A stretch of 64,000 nucleotides of DNA from Alteraquisediminimonas sediminicola (GTDB lineage: Bacteria > Pseudomonadota > Alphaproteobacteria > Sphingomonadales > Sphingomonadaceae). Below the pieces are notes generated by a model. It was not told the origin of the DNA, did no database searches, and saw only the letters and a program-made list of their open reading frames with translations. Shown in pieces: positions 1 through 7,370 of the stretch. Within the stretch, counting starts at the first letter, position 1, and every line of letters begins with the position of its first letter. The DNA lies in assembly GCF_019740335.1 (NCBI RefSeq), contig NZ_JAHXZS010000002.1, positions 1-64,000 on the forward strand. Direction: 5' to 3'. A program made the translations under genes and the position numbers.

Positions 1-187
1 GGAACAAAGTCCACGACAGCGCGCCGCCGTCGTTCAGCGCTTCGATCAGGCCGAACTTGGTGGCGGCTGCTTCCGCGCCTTCAACTGCGGCGGTGTTGGC
101 CAGTGCCTCTGCGGCAGGCGCAGCGGCTGATGCGGCGTTGGTAACGACTTCCGCTGCTGCATTGGCAGTTTCAACAACATTCTGCAT
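1..187 (-). CDS. exbB: ExbB/TolQ/MotA-type proton channel, N-terminus only
   Basis: The reading frame starts at an ATG at 187 and runs off the left edge, so only about 62 residues are visible. A ribosome site (AAGAGG) lies about 8 bases upstream. The N-terminus is alanine-rich (MQNVVETANAAAEVV) and then reads KFGLIEALNDGGALSWTLF, which suits the periplasmic lead-in to the first membrane helix of ExbB-type proteins. The gene follows tonB at 72 bp, the usual tonB-exbB-exbD order, so exbD probably lies just outside the window. ExbB forms the inner-membrane proton channel that powers TonB. The identification rests mainly on context because the membrane helices are cut off. Confidence 0.7.
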   Translation of the reverse strand, partial: MQNVVETANAAAEVVTNAASAAAPAAEALANTAAVEGAEAAATKFGLIEALNDGGALSWTLF

Positions 188-259
188 TACAATAACCTCT
201 TGAATAAACCGTTCTGAAGATTGGGCCATTGGCCCACATGGAATAGGCGTTGAAGGCGA

Positions 260-910
260 TCAATCCTTCGGGATCTGCCAGCGCACGCGCCGCTTGTCCG
301 AAGACTGGATCGGGTTGCCATTCTGGTCGAGCGCCGGGTTGTACCGACCGCGACGCGTGACAAATTTGCAGGCTGCATCATCGAGATCGGCGCTACCGCT
401 CGATTGAGTCACCCGGCAATTGGCGACCTTGCCATCCGTCGTCACGTCCCAGGCGATCCCCGTCACGCCCTCGCGTTCTTCCCGCAAGGCGCTTGGCGGA
501 TAATCTTCGGTCGTCACCCAGCTTGCCGGATTGCCACGGGCGCGGGCCGCTTGCGCCTGCATCGCCTTGGGTGGCTCAATGGCCACGGGTGGTGGCGGTG
601 GCGGGGCCATGATCGGCGCAGGCGGGGCCGCTGGCAACACCGGGGGCGGCGCGACCGAGACAGGCGGGGGCGGCACATCCACCGTCGGTGGCGGCGGCAT
701 GTCCTTTTGTTCGGGCGGCGGCGGCGCTTCTTCTTCGACCTTGGGTTCTTCCTTGATGTCAAAGGTCTTCAAATCTTCGAAAACCTCGACCGCCGCATTA
801 TAATCCAGACCGTTTTTCAGGCCCCATAACAGCACGAGATGGAGCAAGGCGACACCGCCGATGGCTAACATCTTGCTCCGGCTCATGGGTTGTTTATCAG
901 CATAAGCCAT
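260..910 (-). CDS. tonB: Energy transducer TonB
   Basis: This 216-residue protein has the TonB layout. There is one N-terminal membrane anchor (about residues 12-34), then an acidic and proline-rich linker (about 50-115, runs of PPPP), then a C-terminal domain containing GVTGIAWDVTTDGKV and RRGRYNPALDQNG. TonB spans the periplasm and transmits proton-motive force from ExbBD to outer-membrane receptors. It lies downstream of a TonB-dependent receptor (1606-4122) and an exported RidA protein and upstream of exbB, all on the minus strand. This suggests a TonB system dedicated to that receptor, although it could also serve other receptors in the cell. Confidence 0.93.
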   Translation of the reverse strand: MAYADKQPMSRSKMLAIGGVALLHLVLLWGLKNGLDYNAAVEVFEDLKTFDIKEEPKVEEEAPPPPEQKDMPPPPTVDVPPPPVSVAPPPVLPAAPPAPIMAPPPPPPVAIEPPKAMQAQAARARGNPASWVTTEDYPPSALREEREGVTGIAWDVTTDGKVANCRVTQSSGSADLDDAACKFVTRRGRYNPALDQNGNPIQSSDKRRVRWQIPKD

Positions 911-996
911 TCGGGTTCAGCACTCCGTTGCTACACAGATCAAATGACCGGCAACGACCGCCGGATCACATGATCACATTTGTTGTTCAGGATCGT

Positions 997-1494
997 TCAA
1001 GGTGCCTTGGCGGCGATGCCTTCGATCTCGACAAGGATCTGAGGCCGACCGAGCGCTGCCACCTGCACGGTGGAACGGGTCGGCAAATTCGGTTGTTCCG
1101 CTGTCCCGAAGAAGGTCTTGAACACCGCATTCATCGCATCGCGGTCCATTTTGCCGTCCAAGGCGGGTACGCCGACAAGAAAGACGTTCAGCTTGACGAT
1201 ATCACCCATGCCAAGGCCAAGCGTCGCCAATTGCGCCTTCATCTTGTTCAGGATGCTCAAGGTCTGCGCGCCGGTATCGCCAAAGGCATTCGGGCTCTCC
1301 GTATCCGCCGGATTGATCGCCGATGCGGTGCTGCCTGACAGGAAATACAAATTGCTGCCCGCTGGCACGGTGGCCGTGCTGGCAATTGGCGAAGTGGGCG
1401 AACCCTTGGTCCGCTCGATCCCCGCAGCATAAGCGGCATTGGCCGAAACGGCTGTCAACGCCAGGGCAAGTGCAAGACCGTGGATGCGTTTCAT
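997..1494 (-). CDS. Exported RidA/YjgF-family imine deaminase (second copy)
   Basis: The 165-residue protein has a clear signal peptide (about residues 1-23, ending ANAAYA) before a RidA domain. RidA proteins are normally cytosolic and hydrolyse reactive imines and enamines to ketones and ammonia. The family signature near the C-terminus is present: R140 in LPTRSTVQVAAL and E156 in VEIEGIA correspond to the substrate-binding Arg and Glu of E. coli RidA (R105, E120), so hydrolytic function is plausible. The export signal places it in the periplasm. It sits between the receptor gene (1606-4122) and tonB and is related to the RidA at 9051-9608. A terminator-like hairpin separates it from the receptor, so it may have its own promoter. 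Confidence 0.88.
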   Translation of the reverse strand: MKRIHGLALALALTAVSANAAYAAGIERTKGSPTSPIASTATVPAGSNLYFLSGSTASAINPADTESPNAFGDTGAQTLSILNKMKAQLATLGLGMGDIVKLNVFLVGVPALDGKMDRDAMNAVFKTFFGTAEQPNLPTRSTVQVAALGRPQILVEIEGIAAKAP

Positions 1495-1562
1495 GAAATT
1501 ACTCCTGTGATCCGGGAAATAAAGGCGTCGTAGATGGGCGTCCGTCGCATCGCATAAAGAAA

Positions 1563-1590
1563 GCCGACCGCAGTTTTCACCACGGTCGGC
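1563..1590 (-). terminator. Rho-independent terminator after the receptor gene
   Basis: The inverted repeat GCCGACCG (1563-1570) and CGGTCGGC (1583-1590) has a 12-base loop. Read on the minus strand it is followed by TTTCTTTAT. It lies 15 bp after the stop of the TonB-dependent receptor, so it probably ends or attenuates that transcript before the RidA gene. Confidence 0.7.
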
Positions 1591-1605
1591 CCTCCTCCTC
1601 GATGA

Positions 1606-4122
1606 TTAGAACTTGAACGCTAAGCGCGCGTAATAATAGCCGCCATTGGTGCCATAGGTGCCGTGACCATAAGGCGAATTGATGGTGGAGGTGCCGTTGA
1701 CATAAGGCGATGTACCACCTGCCACTGCGACGGGGACAAGACCCGGAATTTCCGGCTTCTTATCGAACAGATTGTTCGCGCCGACCGACACAGTCGCCCA
1801 ATCGGTGATTTCATAACCGAATTCCAGATCGGTCAATGGCGTGGCCTTGACCGTGCCTTCATAGGGGCCATAGCCGCTGACGGACGGGAAGACGAGCACC
1901 ACCGACTTGCCCTGATAGGACTGGCGGAGATTGGCGCTGAAGCGACCGGTGGTCAGGGCCACGCTCGCCATTACCTTGTACTTCGGCTGCGCGGTTTCGA
2001 GATAGCTCTCGGCCTGTGCAGTGAACAACGATGCACCCAGCTTGTTCTTCGTCACCTTGGTTTCGTTATAATTCCCGGACAGCGACAGATCGAGATTGCC
2101 GAATGCGAGATCGACCGGATAGCGAGCCGCGAAATCCACGCCCCAAGTCCGCGTATCGACACCATTGGTGAAGGTCTGAAGGCTGACATCCGGCACTGCA
2201 TCAAGCACCGTGCCGCGCGCCGCAATCGCCGCCATCACCGCCGCATATTGCGGCTGCTGCACATTGCCGACCAAGCCGCGAATAGGCGCAGTACCGGCGA
2301 TCCGGTCCTTGATCTTGATGTAATAGGCATCAATCGTGGTCACGAGGCGCGATACCGGACGCAACACCACGCCTGCCGACAAGTTCATCGACTTTTCAGG
2401 CTTCAGCGGCTTGAAACCGAGCAACGCCGCTGCGGCGGAGTTTGGCGGCAACTGCACATTGGCGCTGGTCGGCCCCACATTCGTTGCCGAATAGAAGGAT
2501 TCAGCCAGTGTCGGGGCACGGAAGCCGGTGCTGAACGTCCCGCGAATGGCGATGGCATCGTTGAAATCATAACGCGAGGTGACCTTGCCAATCGCCGTAT
2601 CGCCGAAATCGCTATAATCTTCATAACGACCCGCCAGATCCAGTGTCCATGCATCCACAGGCTTGGTCGCAAGGTTCAGATATACCGATTTGGAATCACG
2701 ACTATAATTGCCCGCATCCGTCAGGGAATAACCCGGGAACGACTGGCCGCCTTCCTTATAGCGCGACGCAAGGTCGCCTGCGCCAATGGCGTATTTGTCC
2801 TTGCGATATTCAGCACCCAGCGCAACCGTCAGGTCCTCCGCCAGACCAACGTCATAGCCATGACGCACATCGAGCGTGGTGGTGAACTGCGAAAGCTCGA
2901 ACGAGCCATCATAGAAGGATGTCGGGGTAAAGCCCTTGTCGATATAGAGTGAGCGGTTGGCGGAATCGATCGTGTAGATCTCATTCTTGTCCGAACCATA
3001 GGTCGCACTCAGATCCCAATCCCAGCCAAATGCTGCGCCCTTAAGGCCGCTGGTCAAGGAATATTCCTGCTGGATCACATTCTGCTGCGGGACCATGCCG
3101 GTCGTGCCGGTATCAGCAAAACATGTCGCAGGGTTGGACGAGCTGGTGCAAATCCGGTTCGGGGTGCGGAAGCCCTGATAAGCATAGCCATTGCGCCGCG
3201 ACACATCGCCAAAGGCATAGAATTGGACATCGCCAAAATCATAGCCTGCGTTGAAAAAGCCCACCGACAATTGCGATTTGGCCTGCCCGCCGTTGATCCC
3301 CTTCAGATCGAGCGCATCGTAAATCGACGTGAAATTGGCATTAATATTGGGGTTCAACACACCATTGATGTCGCGAACGCTCGTCTGGCCATCGCCGACC
3401 GTGGTATAGCCGCTGCGACGGTGAAAGCCGGTCAGGCTGAGAAAGCCTGCATCGCCGATTTTCATCCCGACATTGGAACTGACGCTATAGGTTTCGCCTT
3501 CGCTGTCGAAATATTGACCTGCGGTAATCTTGGCCGTGCCACCGCTATCATTGCTTTTCAACATGATATTGAGCACACCTGCGATGGCATCTGAACCATA
3601 TTGCGCGGCAGCACCTTCTTGCAGCACTTCAATGCGCGAAACGGCATCTGGCGGAATGAGATCGATGCTCGGCGCGGCGGAACCTTGGAACGGACCGGCG
3701 ATCACCTGCAAAATGGCCGAACCATGACGGCGCTTGCCGTTGACCATCACCAATGTATGGTTGGGGTTCAGGCCGCGCAGACGGGCGCTGAGCGAGAAGT
3801 TGGACATATCCGTGCCCTGCGTCTGGGCAGAGAAAGACGGCACCAGCTGGGTCAACACCTGATTGAGGTTCGGCTGGCCGACCTTTTCAATCGCGGACGA
3901 GCTGAGCAATTGGATCGGGGTGGCACTTTCGGCGGCAACCATGCCGCTGGTGCGGGTGCCGGTCACGATGATTTCACTGCTACCCGCATCTTCGGCATCT
4001 GCGGCAGCTTCGACGGCAGCCTCGGCAGTAATAGCCAGCGGCACGGCTTGTTGTGCATGCGCACCCACAGTCCAGGAAGAAGCGATAACGAGAGAAAGGC
4101 GAAGTTTGGATTTATAGTTCAC
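1606..4122 (-). CDS. TonB-dependent outer-membrane receptor of the amine-oxidation locus
   Basis: The 838-residue protein begins at a GTG (4122) preceded by AAAGGGGG. It has a signal peptide (residues 1-23), a TonB-box-like stretch (EIIVTGTRTS), a plug domain with RLRGLNPNHTLVMVNGKRR and the QYGSDAIAGVLNI segment, a long beta-barrel, and a C-terminal phenylalanine (RLAFKF) as expected for barrel insertion. It should import a scarce or large ligand across the outer membrane with energy from TonB. Its neighbours are RidA, TonB and ExbB downstream and cytochromes with flavin amine oxidases upstream. The ligand is therefore inferred to be the amine substrate or a cofactor of that pathway; nothing in the sequence names it. 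Confidence 0.93.
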   Translation of the reverse strand: MNYKSKLRLSLVIASSWTVGAHAQQAVPLAITAEAAVEAAADAEDAGSSEIIVTGTRTSGMVAAESATPIQLLSSSAIEKVGQPNLNQVLTQLVPSFSAQTQGTDMSNFSLSARLRGLNPNHTLVMVNGKRRHGSAILQVIAGPFQGSAAPSIDLIPPDAVSRIEVLQEGAAAQYGSDAIAGVLNIMLKSNDSGGTAKITAGQYFDSEGETYSVSSNVGMKIGDAGFLSLTGFHRRSGYTTVGDGQTSVRDINGVLNPNINANFTSIYDALDLKGINGGQAKSQLSVGFFNAGYDFGDVQFYAFGDVSRRNGYAYQGFRTPNRICTSSSNPATCFADTGTTGMVPQQNVIQQEYSLTSGLKGAAFGWDWDLSATYGSDKNEIYTIDSANRSLYIDKGFTPTSFYDGSFELSQFTTTLDVRHGYDVGLAEDLTVALGAEYRKDKYAIGAGDLASRYKEGGQSFPGYSLTDAGNYSRDSKSVYLNLATKPVDAWTLDLAGRYEDYSDFGDTAIGKVTSRYDFNDAIAIRGTFSTGFRAPTLAESFYSATNVGPTSANVQLPPNSAAAALLGFKPLKPEKSMNLSAGVVLRPVSRLVTTIDAYYIKIKDRIAGTAPIRGLVGNVQQPQYAAVMAAIAARGTVLDAVPDVSLQTFTNGVDTRTWGVDFAARYPVDLAFGNLDLSLSGNYNETKVTKNKLGASLFTAQAESYLETAQPKYKVMASVALTTGRFSANLRQSYQGKSVVLVFPSVSGYGPYEGTVKATPLTDLEFGYEITDWATVSVGANNLFDKKPEIPGLVPVAVAGGTSPYVNGTSTINSPYGHGTYGTNGGYYYARLAFKF

Positions 4123-4307
4123 AAAGAACCCCCTTTATGGATTGTCGACCAATCCCCCACCTAATTTCTTATTTTTTATTTTTATACCCACACATATTAA
4201 TCAAACTTTTTATTTAGTAGTTCGATTTATGATTCATATACTCACGAACTTTGCATCGCATCGCAATATTTAATTCACAAATTCTGACGCATTATTTGCG
4301 GATCAGA

Positions 4308-4322
4308 TTGCGTTTTACGCAA
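4308..4322. promoter_or_regulatory. Perfect inverted repeat TTGCGT-TTT-ACGCAA
   Basis: A 6-3-6 perfect dyad lies about 190 bp upstream of the receptor start. With the next bases it gives ACGCAACGC (4317-4325), the same sequence that ends the 45-bp repeats at 4781-4825 and 9753-9797. It is a candidate operator for a regulator of the amine-oxidation genes. Confidence 0.45.
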
Positions 4323-4346
4323 CGCTATTGATAATCCCCCCACCCA

Positions 4347-4715
4347 TCAAAAAGGCCGCCCGCGCTTGCGCACGGCGGCCACTTGGGATGCAGTGATGCC
4401 AGATGCCTTGTTGCCCCAGCTCTTGCGAACATAGGTGAGGATGCTCGCGATCTGCGCGTCGGACAGGGCGTCCTTTTGGGCGGGCATCATGTTGTTACGG
4501 CCATAAAGCAGCACCGAGGCCACTTTTGCGGGGTCCGACTGCACAAATGGCGTCTTGGCAAGTGCTGGAAAAGCCCCGGCAATCCCGCTGCCATTGATCT
4601 GATGGCAGGCCGAACAATTATCGATATAGAGCTTCTGGTTCGCGCTTGCGGGCGCGGCCTGACATACGAATGAGACCATATAAGCGGCGAGGAAGACATA
4701 TCTGTTGCTGGTCAC
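4347..4715 (-). CDS. Small periplasmic c-type cytochrome
   Basis: I place the start at the GTG at 4715, which has AAGAAG about 7 bases upstream and gives a proper signal peptide. Longer upstream frames run through the promoter. The 122-residue product has one CSACH haem site (C34, C37, H38) and a likely axial Met at NNMMPAQ (M76 or M77), typical of class I cytochromes c of about 100 residues. It probably accepts or relays electrons in the periplasm. It lies after the amine-oxidase operon but has its own promoter region, which carries one copy of the 45-bp repeat. The last codons (KRGRPF) are encoded by a terminator hairpin. Confidence 0.85.
   Translation of the reverse strand: MTSNRYVFLAAYMVSFVCQAAPASANQKLYIDNCSACHQINGSGIAGAFPALAKTPFVQSDPAKVASVLLYGRNNMMPAQKDALSDAQIASILTYVRKSWGNKASGITASQVAAVRKRGRPF
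4349..4380 (-). terminator. Terminator embedded in the end of the cytochrome gene
   Basis: On the minus strand GGCCGCC (4380-4374) pairs with GGCGGCC (4360-4354) and is followed by TTTTTGA. The stop codon TGA (4349-4347) is part of the T tract, so the terminator overlaps the final codons of the cytochrome gene. Confidence 0.85.
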
Positions 4716-4780
4716 TTCGATTCTTCTTTTTGGTGGTTGATGCCCTTGAATGAAGTTCAGTCTATGCCCCTTAAGGCGCT

Positions 4781-4825
4781 GCGCCATCGCTATTGCTGCA
4801 ATGCAGCATGACTTGAACGCAACGC
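4781..4825. promoter_or_regulatory. 45-bp regulatory repeat, copy A
   Basis: This segment matches 9753-9797 at 40 of 45 positions without gaps. It contains the dyad ATTGC-N-GCAAT (4792-4802), whose centre base differs between the copies, a 15-bp palindrome (4794-4808) and a terminal AACGCAACGC. It lies 66-110 bp upstream of the cytochrome start at 4715. I infer a binding site for the LysR regulator encoded at 10149-11033. Confidence 0.6.
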
Positions 4826-4848
4826 CCCCAATGCAGGACCCTCCCGCG

Positions 4849-5277
4849 TTATTCTTCCGGCTTTGGCGGTGGCGCGCCGAATTGCTTGACGTCAGCCTCG
4901 GTGACGGGCGCAGGATAATTATTGCCGAAATTGATGCGAACATAACCAACCACTGCGGCCACCTGCACCGGGTTCAACATATTGGAAAACCAGGGCATCG
5001 CCCCCTTGCCGCGCGTCACGACTGAAATCGGATAGGCAGCCACCGCCATGCGCGGATTATTGGCGAGCGCCGGGAATTTACCGGCCCCTGCCCCGCCCTT
5101 GCCATCCGCCAGATGGCAGGCTTGGCAGATCTGCCGATATATTTGTTCCCCGGTCACCGGCTTTTCGACCATGGTCCCGCCAGCGCCCGGCGCATCGGCG
5201 ATGCTGGGCCCCGAAATACCCAGCACCCCCAGCGCGACCAACGCCAAGCCGAAACCTGTTTGCCGCCCGGCTATCAT
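4849..5277 (-). CDS. Periplasmic c-type cytochrome, operon copy 2
   Basis: The ATG at 5277 overlaps the stop of the upstream amine oxidase (TGATG), which fixes the start and indicates translational coupling. The 142-residue product has a hydrophobic export signal (about residues 9-27), one CQACH haem site (C51-H55) and a probable Met ligand at GAMPWF (M94). It is clearly paralogous to the cytochrome at 6951-7367: both share GGAGA, ALANNP, AYPI, AMPWF and NFGNNY motifs. Its position directly after a flavin amine oxidase suggests it is that enzyme's electron acceptor, as CycN is for nicotine oxidoreductase NicA2. That pairing is inferred from order and family, not shown. Confidence 0.88.
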   Translation of the reverse strand: MIAGRQTGFGLALVALGVLGISGPSIADAPGAGGTMVEKPVTGEQIYRQICQACHLADGKGGAGAGKFPALANNPRMAVAAYPISVVTRGKGAMPWFSNMLNPVQVAAVVGYVRINFGNNYPAPVTEADVKQFGAPPPKPEE

Positions 5278-6863
5278 CAGGCCTCCAGCGCGCGCTTGTG
5301 CAGGCGGGTGATGGCATCGATCGACGACAGCATCGCGCCTTCCATCCAGCACCCATAATAAGACGCATGTTCGCCCGCGAGGACGATCCGGCCATCCATC
5401 GACACCATGTTTTGATAATGTTCCTTGCGCGATTCATCATTCCATTGCGCGCAACAGCCAAGGCTCCACGGCACGCGGCTCCATGCGACCGACGTGCCGT
5501 TCATATATTCCTTGCGATATTGAGGGTGGATCGCCTCCCCCTGCGCCAGCGCCGCCTCGATCCGTTGTTCGGGCGTCATGCCCGCCAATGGATAGGCATT
5601 CGCCCCGCTGGCAAATGCGCCAAGCAACACCGCAGGGCCTTTCTGGAAGAAATTGAAATTCGGGTAAGACACCAATGAAATCGGCTGGTTGGTGAAGCTG
5701 TGGCCACCATAAATGGACTCATCTTCTTCCCAGAAGCGGCGCTTGAATTCGAGGCCGATCTTGACCTGGCCACTATAAGGCACGGCCTTGATCGCCGCCG
5801 CCTTTTCATCCGATACCTGCACCTCAAGCTGACTCAACACCGACAAGGGGATCGTGCAGACACAATAATCGGCCTTGGCCTGGCTGACAGCCCCGGTGAG
5901 GGCATCTTCATAGGTGATCGTCACGCCCTTGGCATTCTGCCCGATCTTGCTGACCTTGGCATTATAGGTGATGAGATGGCCGACTTCGCGCGCGAAGCCC
6001 TTGCCGATCATATCGATCCCGCCGACCGGCTGGAACATCGTCGTCTGCATTACATAGCTGAAATAAAAGGACATGGTGTTCCAGACCTTTGAATCCAGCA
6101 CATCATGCAATGTCGTGATATTGGACGGCGTCGGCACACCGCCCAGCCCCGCCCCCGGCGGCTGATCATAGCCGCGCTGGCCAGAAACCTTCAGGCTGCT
6201 CTTATAGGACAGGTCCTTGTCGAGCACGCCCCAGCCGCGCATTGCCTCGATCAGGCGCTCTTTGTCTTCGGTCGTGACCTTTTCATCAAGCGCATTCTGC
6301 TGAAGCGACTTGGCCAGCAATTCCGAAATATGGCCCTTAAAGTCGGTCGCGACTGCCTTGTAGCGCACCGGCTTGCCCGCAAATGCATCCGTATTATGGA
6401 CATAGGCATTGTGATTGAGCTGGATGAACGGTTCCAACTGCACGCCCAATTGCTTGCAATAATGCAGCAAGGTGCGGTGGTGATGCGGAATCCGCCACGG
6501 ACCGGGATTGAGATAATTACCCTGCGAAAATTCGACCTTCTGGGTCGTGCCGTCGATTTCAGTATGGCTATCGCCGCCGCGCAGCGTGTAATTGCGACCA
6601 CCCGGACGGCCCTGAAATTCGAGGATGCGGACTTTATAGCCCGCCTTGGTCAATTCATATGCCGCCAGCATCCCGGCAAGCCCCGCGCCCAGCACGACAA
6701 CGGTTGAACCCTTGCGCGCGCCGCTCAGTTTCGGCGGGCCGTTGAATTGCGTCTCTGCCGCATGGCCAAGCGAGGTCATCGCCTGATAAAGCGCCACCAT
6801 GCCACCGGCCTTGCCGATGGTTTCAAACAATTTGCGGCGGGTCGGTGCGTTGATATCATCCAT
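5277..6863 (-). CDS. Tat-exported flavin amine oxidase/dehydrogenase, cysteine-substituted paralogue
   Basis: This 528-residue flavoprotein starts with a twin-arginine signal (TRRKLF, residues 8-13). It has the FAD dinucleotide motif GAGLAG (59-64), the GRPGGR motif and the C-terminal EHASY..W.EGA signature of flavin monoamine and L-amino-acid oxidases. It should oxidise an amine to an imine in the periplasm. It is a close paralogue of the enzyme at 7371-8960 but differs near the flavin: the GGF triplet is GCC (470-471) and IGGW is YGCW (C505). In this family aromatic residues here form the substrate cage, so specificity or activity may differ. It is followed by, and overlaps, a cytochrome c gene. 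Confidence 0.88.
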   Translation of the reverse strand: MDDINAPTRRKLFETIGKAGGMVALYQAMTSLGHAAETQFNGPPKLSGARKGSTVVVLGAGLAGMLAAYELTKAGYKVRILEFQGRPGGRNYTLRGGDSHTEIDGTTQKVEFSQGNYLNPGPWRIPHHHRTLLHYCKQLGVQLEPFIQLNHNAYVHNTDAFAGKPVRYKAVATDFKGHISELLAKSLQQNALDEKVTTEDKERLIEAMRGWGVLDKDLSYKSSLKVSGQRGYDQPPGAGLGGVPTPSNITTLHDVLDSKVWNTMSFYFSYVMQTTMFQPVGGIDMIGKGFAREVGHLITYNAKVSKIGQNAKGVTITYEDALTGAVSQAKADYCVCTIPLSVLSQLEVQVSDEKAAAIKAVPYSGQVKIGLEFKRRFWEEDESIYGGHSFTNQPISLVSYPNFNFFQKGPAVLLGAFASGANAYPLAGMTPEQRIEAALAQGEAIHPQYRKEYMNGTSVAWSRVPWSLGCCAQWNDESRKEHYQNMVSMDGRIVLAGEHASYYGCWMEGAMLSSIDAITRLHKRALEA

Positions 6864-6950
6864 GATTGGTCTTGCCCCGTTATTTGGGTGGCCCGATTGA
6901 TCGGGTTGGTGCCATCATGATCCGTGCGGCGGATCATGATGGTGGCCGAA

Positions 6951-7367
6951 TTATTCGCCTGAAACCGGCAGATTGACGCTCAGTTTCTTCACATCGTCTT
7001 CGGTGACCGGCGTGGCGTAATTATTGCCGAAATTGGTCCGCAGATACGTCACCAGCTTGGCGATTTGCGCCGAACTGAGCGTCCCGCCAAACCATGGCAT
7101 CGCCGCGCGACCCCGCAAGATCGTCAGGATCGGATAGGCCGCGACCCCCAATTTGGGATTATTGGCGAGTGCCGGATAGGCCGATGCGGCCCCCGCCCCG
7201 CCTTTGCCGCCCGGCTGATGGCATGTCTGGCAGGCCTGCACATAGACCTGCTCGCCCGTTTCCGCAGGCGGCAGTTTAAAGCCCGGCCCGACCGCAAGCG
7301 CCGGGACCGATGCGCCCATCATGGCCATCACGACGAGGAGGCGATGTGAAATATACCGAATGTTCAT
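6951..7367 (-). CDS. Periplasmic c-type cytochrome, operon copy 1
   Basis: The 138-residue protein has a signal peptide (about 1-25, VPALAV), one CQTCH haem motif (C46-H50) and a probable axial Met at AAMPWF (M90). It starts 3 bp after the stop of the flavin amine oxidase at 7371-8960, so the two are co-translated. The repeated order oxidase-cytochrome, oxidase-cytochrome suggests duplication of a two-gene unit. The cytochrome probably takes electrons from the flavin and passes them to the respiratory chain, making the enzyme a dehydrogenase rather than an oxygen-using oxidase. This role is inferred from gene order and the NicA2/CycN precedent. Confidence 0.88.
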   Translation of the reverse strand: MNIRYISHRLLVVMAMMGASVPALAVGPGFKLPPAETGEQVYVQACQTCHQPGGKGGAGAASAYPALANNPKLGVAAYPILTILRGRAAMPWFGGTLSSAQIAKLVTYLRTNFGNNYATPVTEDDVKKLSVNLPVSGE

Positions 7368-7370
7368 GGC

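Noticed and set aside
1663-2952. Long open frames antisense to receptors and enzymes (for example 1663-2952, 37546-39120, 39144-40493, 50248-52266)
   Set aside because: They are compositional shadows of GC-rich genes on the other strand, with His/Arg-rich sequences, no domains and no ribosome sites.
4716-4949. In-frame upstream extension of the small cytochrome gene, including AFKSCCIAAIA that also appears in a frame near 9790
   Set aside because: The extension runs through the promoter and the 45-bp repeat, has no ribosome site and would bury the signal peptide. The shared peptide follows from the repeated DNA.
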